Below are positions 24,679 through 32,347 of a DNA stretch of 64,000 nt, in pieces. Below the pieces are notes generated by a model. It had not been told where the DNA came from and did not search any database. It worked only from the letters and a program-made list of their open reading frames with translations. Every line of letters begins with the position of its first letter. Positions within the stretch are counted from its first letter, which is position 1. This stretch comes from Salinicoccus sesuvii (GTDB lineage Bacteria > Bacillota > Bacilli > Staphylococcales > Salinicoccaceae), in assembly GCF_042648145.1 (NCBI RefSeq), contig NZ_JBHRWV010000002.1, forward strand, positions 248,001 through 312,000. The letters are read 5' to 3'. A program made the translations under genes and the position numbers.

Positions 24679-26091
24679 ATGGATAGAGGAGAAACGAACG
24701 AAGAAACTGAATCACGTTTCAGATTCCCACATACTTATGCAATTCTATTGGCGGTTGTCATTATCGCTGCAGCGCTGAGTTATGTCATTCCGGCTGGAGA
24801 ATTTGAGAGAGTGGAGATTGAAAATAGGACTGAGGTTGTACCAGGCAGCTATACAAATGTCGAGCAGAATCCTGTGTCATTCTTTGAGCTCTTCAAGTCA
24901 ATTCCAACAGGGCTGATAGCTGGTGCGAATATTATTTTTTACATCTTCTTAGTAGGGGGCGCGTTCGGTATCATTAGAGCAACGGGTGCTATTGAAGCTG
25001 TAATTCAGCAGGTGATGATATCGGTCAAGGGCAGAGAAAAGTTGATGATTCCGGTTATTATGCTCGTTTTCTCAATTCTTGGCTTCACTACAGGAATGTC
25101 TGAAGAAGCAATCATATTCGTTCCGATAGGCATCGTATTGGCAACAGCACTGGGTTACGATGCAATTGTAGGGACAGCAATGGTGACCTTAGGTGCAGCT
25201 GCTGGTTTCATTGGAGGCATGCTTAATCCTTTCACAGTAGGTATTGCTCAACAAATTGCAGAACTGAGGTTATTTTCCGGTTGGGGATTTAGAAGTATAG
25301 TGTATCTGGTTGTGCTTGGGACGGGCATTGTTTATGTTATGCGCTATGCTAAAAAGGTACAGAAAGATCCGAAATCGAGTCTTGTATACGAAGAATCTAA
25401 AAAAGGAATGATCAACTTTACCGAAGACGTCATGGATTTTGAAAAGCTTAAGAAGCGTCATGTACTGATTCTTGTGACATTCGCCATCGGTATCATCGTT
25501 AACGTTTATGGCATTTTCAGATATGAGTGGTATCTTACAGAACTGTCGGCCAATTTCTTCCTGGTTGGTCTCGTTGCAGGGTTGATAGGGAGAATGAAGA
25601 TTAATGATATATTTGATGCATTCATCGATGGCATGAAGCTTGTCGTCTACGGTGCCATCATCGTTGGTTTTGCTCGCGCTATCGTTGTTGTGCTGGAATC
25701 TGGCCTTATTATAGATTCGGTTATCAATGGAATGAGTAGTGTACTGGATTTTCTTCCAGCTTCCATAACAGCTCTTGGCATGCTGGTCATCCAGGTTGTC
25801 ATTAATTTCTTCGTCCCATCCGGGTCAGGACAGGCCATGACAACCATGCCGATCATGACACCGATTGCAGACCTTCAGAATATACCGAGGCAGGTTGCGG
25901 TACTCGCTTACCAGTATGGAGATGGTATCACCAATACAATCATTCCAACATCTGCCTCACTGATGGGTGTACTGGCTGTATCCGGCATTCCTTATATTAA
26001 GTGGGTCCAGTTTGTCTGGAAAGTAACACTCTTGTGGCTGTTGATTGCCGCAGTTGCACTAGTTGTTGCGACAGTCATTGGTATTTCATAA
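24679..26091 (+). CDS. YfcC-family transporter (second paralog)
   Basis: A 470-residue paralog of the 23139-24518 gene. The same landmarks occur in order: VIPAGEFERVEIEN, LVGGAFGIIRATGAIE, GMSEEAIIFVPIGI and FFVPSGSGQAMTTMP. The two differ throughout, with LRLFSGWG here versus LPLFSGMF in the partner, so the duplication is not recent and the substrates may differ. It has a slightly longer hydrophilic N-terminus (DRGETNEETESRF). GGAGAG precedes ATG 24679. A bidirectional hairpin separates it from mscL. Confidence 0.85.
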   Translation: MDRGETNEETESRFRFPHTYAILLAVVIIAAALSYVIPAGEFERVEIENRTEVVPGSYTNVEQNPVSFFELFKSIPTGLIAGANIIFYIFLVGGAFGIIRATGAIEAVIQQVMISVKGREKLMIPVIMLVFSILGFTTGMSEEAIIFVPIGIVLATALGYDAIVGTAMVTLGAAAGFIGGMLNPFTVGIAQQIAELRLFSGWGFRSIVYLVVLGTGIVYVMRYAKKVQKDPKSSLVYEESKKGMINFTEDVMDFEKLKKRHVLILVTFAIGIIVNVYGIFRYEWYLTELSANFFLVGLVAGLIGRMKINDIFDAFIDGMKLVVYGAIIVGFARAIVVVLESGLIIDSVINGMSSVLDFLPASITALGMLVIQVVINFFVPSGSGQAMTTMPIMTPIADLQNIPRQVAVLAYQYGDGITNTIIPTSASLMGVLAVSGIPYIKWVQFVWKVTLLWLLIAAVALVVATVIGIS

Positions 26092-26093
26092 AA

Positions 26094-26125
26094 AAAGTCG
26101 GACCATGTAAGGTCCGACTTTCTAT
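26094..26125. terminator. Bidirectional terminator between the YfcC gene and mscL
   Basis: AAAGTCGGACC (26094-26104) pairs perfectly with GGTCCGACTTT (26111-26121), with A and T runs on the outer sides. Confidence 0.88.
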
Positions 26126-26505
26126 TTATACGAGACATCGTTTTTATTTTCTTTTAAAGCGTCTCTGATTTCCCGTAGAAGAACAACTTGTTCATCTACG
26201 ACTTCCTCTTCTTCTTTGACTAACCTGTTTCGGGTCAGCACATTGATTACTTTGACGAATACGAACACAGCAGCGCCGATAATGATGAAGTCGATGACTG
26301 CTTGGATGAATACACCATATGTAATGCCTCTATAAGCCCATTGTGAAGTAAAGTCGGTATTGCCAAAAATAAGGGCGATAGATGGCATGATGATATTTTC
26401 AACGAGTGCCGTCACAATTTTACTGAATGCTGCGCCAATTACAACTGCAACAGCCAAATCAATTACATTACCTCTCAGTATAAAGCTTTTGAATTCCTGC
26501 CACAT
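26122..26505 (-). CDS. mscL: Large-conductance mechanosensitive channel MscL
   Basis: A 127-residue membrane channel that opens under membrane tension and releases solutes on sudden loss of external salt. N-terminal amphipathic helix MWQEFKSFILRGNVID, TM1 with AVAVVIGAAFSKIVTALVE, a periplasm-side loop (about 46-70), TM2 VIDFIIIGAAVFVFVKVIN, and a charged C-terminal helix. Length is typical. It is divergent from a BCCT compatible-solute uptake gene, which places uptake and release of osmolytes side by side, as I recall for S. aureus. Confidence 0.96.
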   Translation of the reverse strand: MWQEFKSFILRGNVIDLAVAVVIGAAFSKIVTALVENIIMPSIALIFGNTDFTSQWAYRGITYGVFIQAVIDFIIIGAAVFVFVKVINVLTRNRLVKEEEEVVDEQVVLLREIRDALKENKNDVSYK

Positions 26506-26643
26506 TTTTCCGTTCCTCCTATAGTTATGTAATGGATATCAATCAGAATATCATACTATCGTCTCGTACGATACAATTCTTATCTTCGTTGTAATAATAC
26601 TATTTAATTGTGAAATTGACTTATTATAAAGCCTCTAGAGTTC

Positions 26644-26673
26644 TTGGTGGATTTGCCAGACCAGGTGTAATAT
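26644..26673 (+). promoter_or_regulatory. Candidate promoter of the BCCT gene
   Basis: TTGGTG (26644-26649), 18 bases, TAATAT (26668-26673), leaving a 77-base leader. Confidence 0.5.
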
Positions 26674-26750
26674 GCTAACATGAGTAATTGTTTTGTAGGG
26701 TCTATTACAAAAAGTAAATGTAGAGTAATTAAAAATTAAGGAGGAATATT

Positions 26751-28340
26751 GTGAACGAAAACAACAAGTCTAAATTAACACCTGTTTTTTGGATTGCACT
26801 TGCACTTGTATCTGCTCTCGTGTTGTACGGGGTTTTCTTTTCCAGCAATTTTGAAGAGGTGACCGGTCTTCTACAGAATTTCATAACGAACAACTTCAGT
26901 TGGTACTATGTGTCACTCACAACCCTGTTCATTGCATTCTGTTTGATTTTTGTACTTACACCAATGGGGCAAATTCGTCTAGGTAAACCGACGGAAAAAC
27001 CTGAATTTAGCACTTTGTCATGGTTTGCCATGCTATTTAGTGCCGGTATGGGTATCGGTCTTGTATTCTGGGGTGCCGCTGAGCCACTCAGTCACTTCTT
27101 TACACCGCCGACTGCTGAACCTGGTACTGACGAAGCAATGAAAGAATCTCTTAGAAGATCTTTCTTCCACTGGGGCTTCCATGCTTGGGCAATATATGCT
27201 GTTGTAGGACTGGCACTTGCCTTTACACAGTTCAGACGTAACGAACCAGGTCTTATTTCAAGTACCTTAAAACCGATTCTCGGTAAACGTGTCGAAGGAC
27301 CGCTCGGTACAGCCATCGATGTACTCGCAGTATTTGCTACTGTTGCTGGTGTCGCTACATCACTCGGACTCGGTGTTATGCAAATCAACGGTGGACTGAG
27401 CTATCTGTTTAACGTACCTAACAATATTTATATCCAATTGATCATCATTTCTATCATTACCGTATTATTCATGTACAGCTCATGGACTGGATTATCAAAA
27501 GGTATCCAGTATCTCAGTAACGCCAATATGGCATTGGCTGGGCTCGTAATGATTTTCACACTCGTCGCTGGACCAACTGTACTCATACTGAATATGTGGA
27601 CAGATACATTCGGTGGCATGATCGGCACATTCGTACAGATGAGCTACGATGTAGCACCACTTAACCAGGACAAAAACGATTGGCTCGGAAGCTGGACAAT
27701 CTACTACTGGGGCTGGTGGATGTCTTGGAGCCCATTCGTCGGAATCTTTATCGCCCGCGTCTCCCGTGGTCGTACCATCCGTGAATTTGTTCTCGCAGTT
27801 ATGATTGCGCCAGCTGCTGTAAGTTTTGTATGGTTCAGTATATTTGGTGTAACAGCAATTAACATGGAAAGAACAATTGGTGGGTTTGGAGATCTTGCTA
27901 CGGAAACAGTATTATTTGAAGTATTGAATAATCTGCCGTTCAGTCTAATCATCTCAATCGTAGCTGTTCTGTTGGTTGCCACTTTCTTCATTACTTCTGC
28001 TGACTCGGCGACCTTCGTTCTTGCTATGCAGACGACAAACGGCTCTCTGACGCCAACGACTAAAGTAAAATTGATATGGGGTGCCGCGCAAGTTCTAATT
28101 GCGGTTGTACTCCTGATGGGTGGTGGCTTGGATGCACTCCAAGCTGCGGCAATTATTTCTGCCTTCCCGTTCTCTGTCATTCTAATTCTTATGATGTTCG
28201 CTACTTACAAAGATGTTGCTAAGGAACAGCGATCATTGAACTTACTACTCGAACCAGATTATGAAGGTACAGAGTATGAAGAACTGATGGAAGAGCACGA
28301 GAAAGAGCAAGAAAAGTTAGAAGCAGAAAACAAAGATTAA
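26751..28340 (+). CDS. BCCT-family glycine betaine/choline transporter
   Basis: A 529-residue secondary transporter of the betaine/choline/carnitine family, importing compatible solutes with sodium under osmotic stress. About twelve helices; diagnostic segments are the glycine-rich SAGMGIGLVFWGAAEP and the aromatic-box signature YYWGWWMSWSPFVG. The last 45 residues are a charged cytoplasmic tail (MEEHEKEQEKLEAEN), the part that senses osmolarity in relatives such as BetP. GTG 26751 has AAGGAGG at 26738-26744. It is probably the OpuD type, but the exact substrate cannot be told. Confidence 0.92.
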   Translation: MNENNKSKLTPVFWIALALVSALVLYGVFFSSNFEEVTGLLQNFITNNFSWYYVSLTTLFIAFCLIFVLTPMGQIRLGKPTEKPEFSTLSWFAMLFSAGMGIGLVFWGAAEPLSHFFTPPTAEPGTDEAMKESLRRSFFHWGFHAWAIYAVVGLALAFTQFRRNEPGLISSTLKPILGKRVEGPLGTAIDVLAVFATVAGVATSLGLGVMQINGGLSYLFNVPNNIYIQLIIISIITVLFMYSSWTGLSKGIQYLSNANMALAGLVMIFTLVAGPTVLILNMWTDTFGGMIGTFVQMSYDVAPLNQDKNDWLGSWTIYYWGWWMSWSPFVGIFIARVSRGRTIREFVLAVMIAPAAVSFVWFSIFGVTAINMERTIGGFGDLATETVLFEVLNNLPFSLIISIVAVLLVATFFITSADSATFVLAMQTTNGSLTPTTKVKLIWGAAQVLIAVVLLMGGGLDALQAAAIISAFPFSVILILMMFATYKDVAKEQRSLNLLLEPDYEGTEYEELMEEHEKEQEKLEAENKD

Positions 28341-28352
28341 TATATAGTTATG

Positions 28353-28402
28353 AAAATGACCTGTAGGCATAAGTTTTACTTATTGCTATAGGTCATTTTT
28401 TT
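28353..28402 (+). terminator. Terminator after the BCCT gene
   Basis: A 16-base stem (28353-28368 with 28383-28398, with mismatches) is followed by seven T. Confidence 0.8.
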
Positions 28403-28437
28403 GTATCGCATATGTGACTGAATTATGGCGCGTTTCG

Positions 28438-28466
28438 TTTACATACCTATTGTAAAGATATACAAT
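28438..28466 (+). promoter_or_regulatory. Promoter of acnA
   Basis: TTTACA (28438-28443), 17 bases, TACAAT (28461-28466), 47 bases before the ATG. Confidence 0.6.
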
Positions 28467-28513
28467 TAATAAGAACGGTCATATTGACTGGAATATTAAT
28501 AGGGGGCTATTAA

Positions 28514-31219
28514 ATGAGTCAGAATGTTAGTGAAGCGGCCAGAAAGTCGTTCAATCTGAATGGTAAAGACTATGACTACTATAGTTTGAAGACTTTGACC
28601 GAACGTGGCATGTCCGAAACGCACAAGTTGCCATACTCTGTAAGGGTTCTTCTCGAATCCGTATTGCGCCAGTACGATGGTAAGGTCATCAATGATGATC
28701 ATATTGAGTCCTTGGCAACGTGGGATCAGGGTAATAACGATGGAAAAGAAGTACCATTCAAACCATCACGTGTTATTCTTCAGGATTTCACTGGAGTTCC
28801 AGCAGTTGTCGATCTAGCTTCTTTAAGGAAAGCAATGGACGATGTAGGGGGAGATGTACAGAAGATTAACCCTGAAGTACCTGTAGATCTCGTCATCGAT
28901 CACTCTGTTCAGGTCGATGCCTACGGAAGTGATGATGCACTTAGACAGAATATGGAGCTTGAGTTCGAAAGAAACCAAGAGCGTTACGAGTTTCTGCACT
29001 GGGCAACAAAAGCATTCGACAATTATAAGGCCGTACCACCGGCAACAGGTATCGTGCACCAAGTCAACCTCGAGTACCTGGCTAACGTGGTCCATGTAAA
29101 AGAAGATGGCGATGCACTTGTTACATTCCCTGATACGCTTGTTGGAACGGATTCCCATACGACAATGATCAATGGTCTTGGCGTACTTGGGTGGGGTGTA
29201 GGTGGTATTGAAGCCGAAGCCGGAATGCTTGGCCAACCTTCCTATTTCCCAATTCCTAAGGTTGTCGGTGTGCGTATGACCAATGCGCTTCCTGAAGGCG
29301 CAACAGCAACAGATCTCGCACTTCGTGTGACGGAACTGCTCAGAAAACAAGGCGTTGTCGGTAAATTTGTTGAATTCTTCGGTCAGGGTGTAACGGAACT
29401 TCCACTTGCAGACCGTGCGACAATTGCCAATATGGCGCCTGAGTATGGTGCAACATGTGGTTTCTTCCCTGTTGATGATGAAACACTCGAATACATGAAA
29501 CTGACAGGCCGCAGTGCTGAGCATTGTGATGTTGTGAAGACATACCTCAAAGAAAACGACATGTATTTCGACCCAGAAAATGAACCGGTATACAGTGAAG
29601 TTGTTGATCTTGATCTCTCTACTGTAGAACCATCCTTGGCTGGACCAAAGCGTCCGCAGGATTTGATCACGCTCTCAGATATGAAAGAAGAATATAGAAA
29701 GTCCGTTACAGCTGAAAGTGGTAATCATGGACATGGGCTTGACGCATCCGAATTTGATAAGACGACGACAGTCAATTTCAATGACGGAAAAGAAGTCGAG
29801 ATGAAAACAGGTGACCTTGTCATTGCAGCCATTACATCATGTACCAACACGTCCAATCCATACGTTATGCTTGGAGCGGGTCTTGTCGCTAAGAAAGCAG
29901 TAGAAAAAGGACTTGAAGTACCGGCTTATGTAAAGACTTCACTCGCACCAGGTTCGAAAGTCGTTACCGGTTACCTAGATGAATCTGGACTGCAAGAATA
30001 TCTTGATCAGCTCGGCTTCAACCTTGTCGGTTACGGCTGTACAACATGTATCGGAAACTCCGGTCCACTACTACCTGAAATCACGGAGGCAATTACGGAG
30101 AGCGACCTACTTGTAAGTTCTGTTCTTTCTGGTAACCGTAACTTTGAAGGTAGAATCCACCCGCTTGTCAAAGCAAACTATCTAGCATCTCCACCGCTTG
30201 TTGTAGCATATGCGTTGGCAGGTACAGTGGATATCGATCTGCGCAATGAGCCACTTGGTAAAGACAAAGAAGGCAATGATGTCTTCATGAAAGATATTTG
30301 GCCAACTACCCAGGAAGTCAAAGATGCTGTTATGGGTAACGTCAATCCGGAACTCTTTAGAAAAGAGTACGAGCAAGTATTCGATGCCAATGAAATCTGG
30401 AATAATATCGAAACAACAGATGCACCACTTTACGACTTTGATCCGGATTCCACGTATATCCAGAACCCATCATTCTTCCAGAACCTGTCTGCTGAAGCAG
30501 GTACAGTCGAATCATTAAATGGACTGCGTGTGCTCGGTAAGTTTGGCGACTCAGTTACAACTGACCACATCTCTCCAGCCGGTGCAATTGGTAAAGATAC
30601 GCCCGCTGGTAAGTGGCTAATTGAACAAGGTGTATCACCGAGAGATTTTAACTCCTACGGTTCACGACGTGGTAACCACGAAGTCATGCTGCGCGGCACA
30701 TTCGCTAACATCCGCATTCGTAACAAGATTGCAGATGGCAAAGAAGGCGGATTTACAACATACTGGCCGACTGGTGAAGTTATGAGTATCTATGATGCTG
30801 CTATGAAATACCAGCAGGATGGTACAGGTCTCGTTGTTCTTGCAGGTGACGACTACGGCATGGGATCAAGCCGTGACTGGGCTGCCAAGGGTACAAACCT
30901 TCTTGGTGTCAAAGCAGTTATTGCAGCAAGCTATGAGCGTATCCACCGCTCGAACCTTGTCATGATGGGTGTATTACCATTGCAGTTCGTTGATGGTGAA
31001 GACGCAGATGCTCTAGGGTTCGATGGCAGTGAAACATTTGATATCAAAGTTGATGAAAATGTTATGCCAGGTCACATTCTGGATGCTGTTGCGACGAATG
31101 ATGCTGGAGAAAAGACAGAATTCAAAGTCAAAGCACGCTTTGATTCGGAAGTTGAAGTAGACTACTACCGTAATGGTGGTATCCTGCAACTCGTTCTCAG
31201 AAAGAAGCTTAAATCATAG
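28514..31219 (+). CDS. acnA: Aconitate hydratase A
   Basis: A 901-residue iron-sulfur enzyme of the citric acid cycle, interconverting citrate and isocitrate. Family blocks: GTDSHTTMINGLGVLGWGVG, the 4Fe-4S ligands Cys in SCTNTSNP and the pair in GYGCTTCIGNSGP, SGNRNFEGR, and the C-terminal swivel domain DDYGMGSSRDWAAKG. Size corresponds to the AcnA/IRP type, which also binds RNA in the apo form in Bacillus. AGGGGG precedes ATG 28514. It is a monocistronic gene, with a promoter before and a hairpin after. Confidence 0.97.
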   Translation: MSQNVSEAARKSFNLNGKDYDYYSLKTLTERGMSETHKLPYSVRVLLESVLRQYDGKVINDDHIESLATWDQGNNDGKEVPFKPSRVILQDFTGVPAVVDLASLRKAMDDVGGDVQKINPEVPVDLVIDHSVQVDAYGSDDALRQNMELEFERNQERYEFLHWATKAFDNYKAVPPATGIVHQVNLEYLANVVHVKEDGDALVTFPDTLVGTDSHTTMINGLGVLGWGVGGIEAEAGMLGQPSYFPIPKVVGVRMTNALPEGATATDLALRVTELLRKQGVVGKFVEFFGQGVTELPLADRATIANMAPEYGATCGFFPVDDETLEYMKLTGRSAEHCDVVKTYLKENDMYFDPENEPVYSEVVDLDLSTVEPSLAGPKRPQDLITLSDMKEEYRKSVTAESGNHGHGLDASEFDKTTTVNFNDGKEVEMKTGDLVIAAITSCTNTSNPYVMLGAGLVAKKAVEKGLEVPAYVKTSLAPGSKVVTGYLDESGLQEYLDQLGFNLVGYGCTTCIGNSGPLLPEITEAITESDLLVSSVLSGNRNFEGRIHPLVKANYLASPPLVVAYALAGTVDIDLRNEPLGKDKEGNDVFMKDIWPTTQEVKDAVMGNVNPELFRKEYEQVFDANEIWNNIETTDAPLYDFDPDSTYIQNPSFFQNLSAEAGTVESLNGLRVLGKFGDSVTTDHISPAGAIGKDTPAGKWLIEQGVSPRDFNSYGSRRGNHEVMLRGTFANIRIRNKIADGKEGGFTTYWPTGEVMSIYDAAMKYQQDGTGLVVLAGDDYGMGSSRDWAAKGTNLLGVKAVIAASYERIHRSNLVMMGVLPLQFVDGEDADALGFDGSETFDIKVDENVMPGHILDAVATNDAGEKTEFKVKARFDSEVEVDYYRNGGILQLVLRKKLKS

Positions 31220-31227
31220 AAATTTAA

Positions 31228-31265
31228 AAACAGCCCATCTCCATTTTAATGGAGGTGGGCTGTTT
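31228..31265. terminator. Bidirectional terminator between acnA and the HesB-like gene
   Basis: AAACAGCCCATCTCCAT (31228-31244) pairs with ATGGAGGTGGGCTGTTT (31249-31265), one mismatch. Confidence 0.85.
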
Positions 31266-31266
31266 G

Positions 31267-31545
31267 CTATTTGCTATCGAATATAATCTCGTCTTTTTCC
31301 GAATCTATCACTAGCTCGGTGTCTTCAAAATACCAAAGATCGGATTCTTTGATGAAAACCTGAAGTCCCTCAAAGTCGTAGACTTTACTGTCGGAGGGGA
31401 TGCGTTCTACGGTCATTGCTGGGGAAAATCCTTGTTTTAGTTGCGTTTCTCCACCATATCTTACATAGATATTCACGCCTTGGTCTTCATTTGGTTCCAG
31501 TTCTTTTTTCATCCAATCGAGTGCACGATCTGTAATTTCCAGCAT
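31267..31545 (-). CDS. HesB/YneR-like protein
   Basis: A 92-residue protein of the HesB/IscA-like superfamily, YneR subgroup. The order MLEITDRALDWMKKEL, then a beta-rich core with VRYGG, then LWYFEDTELVID fits that fold, but the three cysteines of true IscA iron-sulfur carriers are absent, so a cluster-carrier role is unlikely. ATG 31554 abuts the AGAAGGG site, so ATG 31545 is preferred. It lies directly downstream of plsY on the same strand with 17 bases between, and is probably cotranscribed. Confidence 0.78.
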   Translation of the reverse strand: MLEITDRALDWMKKELEPNEDQGVNIYVRYGGETQLKQGFSPAMTVERIPSDSKVYDFEGLQVFIKESDLWYFEDTELVIDSEKDEIIFDSK

Positions 31546-31562
31546 TTTGATCATCCCTTCTG

Positions 31563-32147
31563 CTACATGAAAGTAATCTTGCTTTCTGTACCGTCCATTA
31601 TACGTCTAATGTTAGATATATGTCTAACAACTATTACTACAGCGATTATGAATGAAAAGGCAATGAGCAGGGGATCTCTGAAGACCAGCGATAATATGAA
31701 AAAAAGAACCGCACTGACTATGCTGGAAAGAGAGACATACTTACTGAACTTTAATGTGACTAGAAACGCTGAAAGTAGCAAGATGAAGAGAATCGGATTA
31801 TAGGCGAGTACTGCACCACCACTTGTTGCAACGGCTTTTCCACCTTTGAACTTTAGGAAGATCGAATATACATGACCAAGAGCGGCGACTAGTCCAGGAA
31901 TGAAAATATGCATGTTCGGATCCAATAACATTGCAGCAACTACTGGAATTGCACCTTTGAGCATGTCACAAATCAGAACGACAATACCCGCCTTCTTCCC
32001 AAGAATCCTGAAAGTATTGGTAGTTCCGATGTTGCCGCTGCCATGCTGCCGTATATCAATTTTATAAAACCATTTACCAATAAGCAGACTAAAAGGCACG
32101 GATCCTAAAAGATAGCTCAACACCAGGAGTATTATGATCATTTCCAT
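31563..32147 (-). CDS. plsY: Glycerol-3-phosphate acyltransferase PlsY
   Basis: A 194-residue membrane enzyme transferring the acyl group from acyl-phosphate to glycerol-3-phosphate, the first step of phospholipid synthesis. Motifs: the GSGNIGTTNTFR loop (about residue 36), the phosphate loop FKGGKAVATSGG (about 104), and a third conserved region near VRHISNIRR. Five helices. AAGGAG lies in front of the ATG at 32147. It is divergent from parE, as in S. aureus. A possible FapR-like site overlaps its 5' region. Confidence 0.95.
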   Translation of the reverse strand: MEMIIILLVLSYLLGSVPFSLLIGKWFYKIDIRQHGSGNIGTTNTFRILGKKAGIVVLICDMLKGAIPVVAAMLLDPNMHIFIPGLVAALGHVYSIFLKFKGGKAVATSGGAVLAYNPILFILLLSAFLVTLKFSKYVSLSSIVSAVLFFILSLVFRDPLLIAFSFIIAVVIVVRHISNIRRIMDGTESKITFM

Positions 32148-32159
32148 TTTAAAACTCCT

Positions 32160-32176
32160 TTATTATCAGGTACTAA
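32160..32176 (-). promoter_or_regulatory. Possible FapR-like operator in front of plsY
   Basis: The 17-mer TTATTATCAGGTACTAA shares 14 positions with the FapR palindrome as I remember it (TTAGTACCTGRTACTAA); one half-site, GGTACTAA, is perfect. FapR controls fatty-acid and phospholipid genes in Firmicutes, so the target is plausible. The consensus is from memory and the left half is degenerate. Confidence 0.25.
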
Positions 32177-32206
32177 CAGTTTACCATAAACGTCGAATAA
32201 GGTATA

Positions 32207-32252
32207 ACAATAATTAGTTTACATAATAAAGTTATAGTAAACTAATTATTGT
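32207..32252. promoter_or_regulatory. Perfect 16-base inverted repeat between plsY and parE
   Basis: ACAATAATTAGTTTAC (32207-32222) and GTAAACTAATTATTGT (32237-32252) are exact reverse complements separated by 14 bases. No T run follows on either side, so it is not a standard terminator. The symmetric TTTAC blocks could be -35 elements of overlapping divergent promoters. Probable operator or cruciform element; the ligand is unknown. Confidence 0.55.
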
Positions 32253-32317
32253 GCAGAGCGATTAATGGTTGCAATAAGCGAGGTTTTGTATAAAAATAGA
32301 ACATGAGATAAAAATAA

Positions 32318-32331
32318 CGAACATATGTTTG
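32318..32331. promoter_or_regulatory. LexA (SOS) box upstream of parE
   Basis: CGAACATATGTTTG differs from the Gram-positive LexA consensus CGAACATATGTTCG at one base. It lies 16 bases before the chosen parE start. parE-parC belongs to the SOS regulon of S. aureus. Confidence 0.85.
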
Positions 32332-32347
32332 TGGGAGGATGTCAGAT

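Noticed and set aside
26690..26705. GTTTTGTAGGGTCT resembling a sigma-B promoter before the BCCT gene
   Set aside because: The two half-motifs lack the 12-16 base spacing required for sigma-B; a sigma-A-like promoter fits better.
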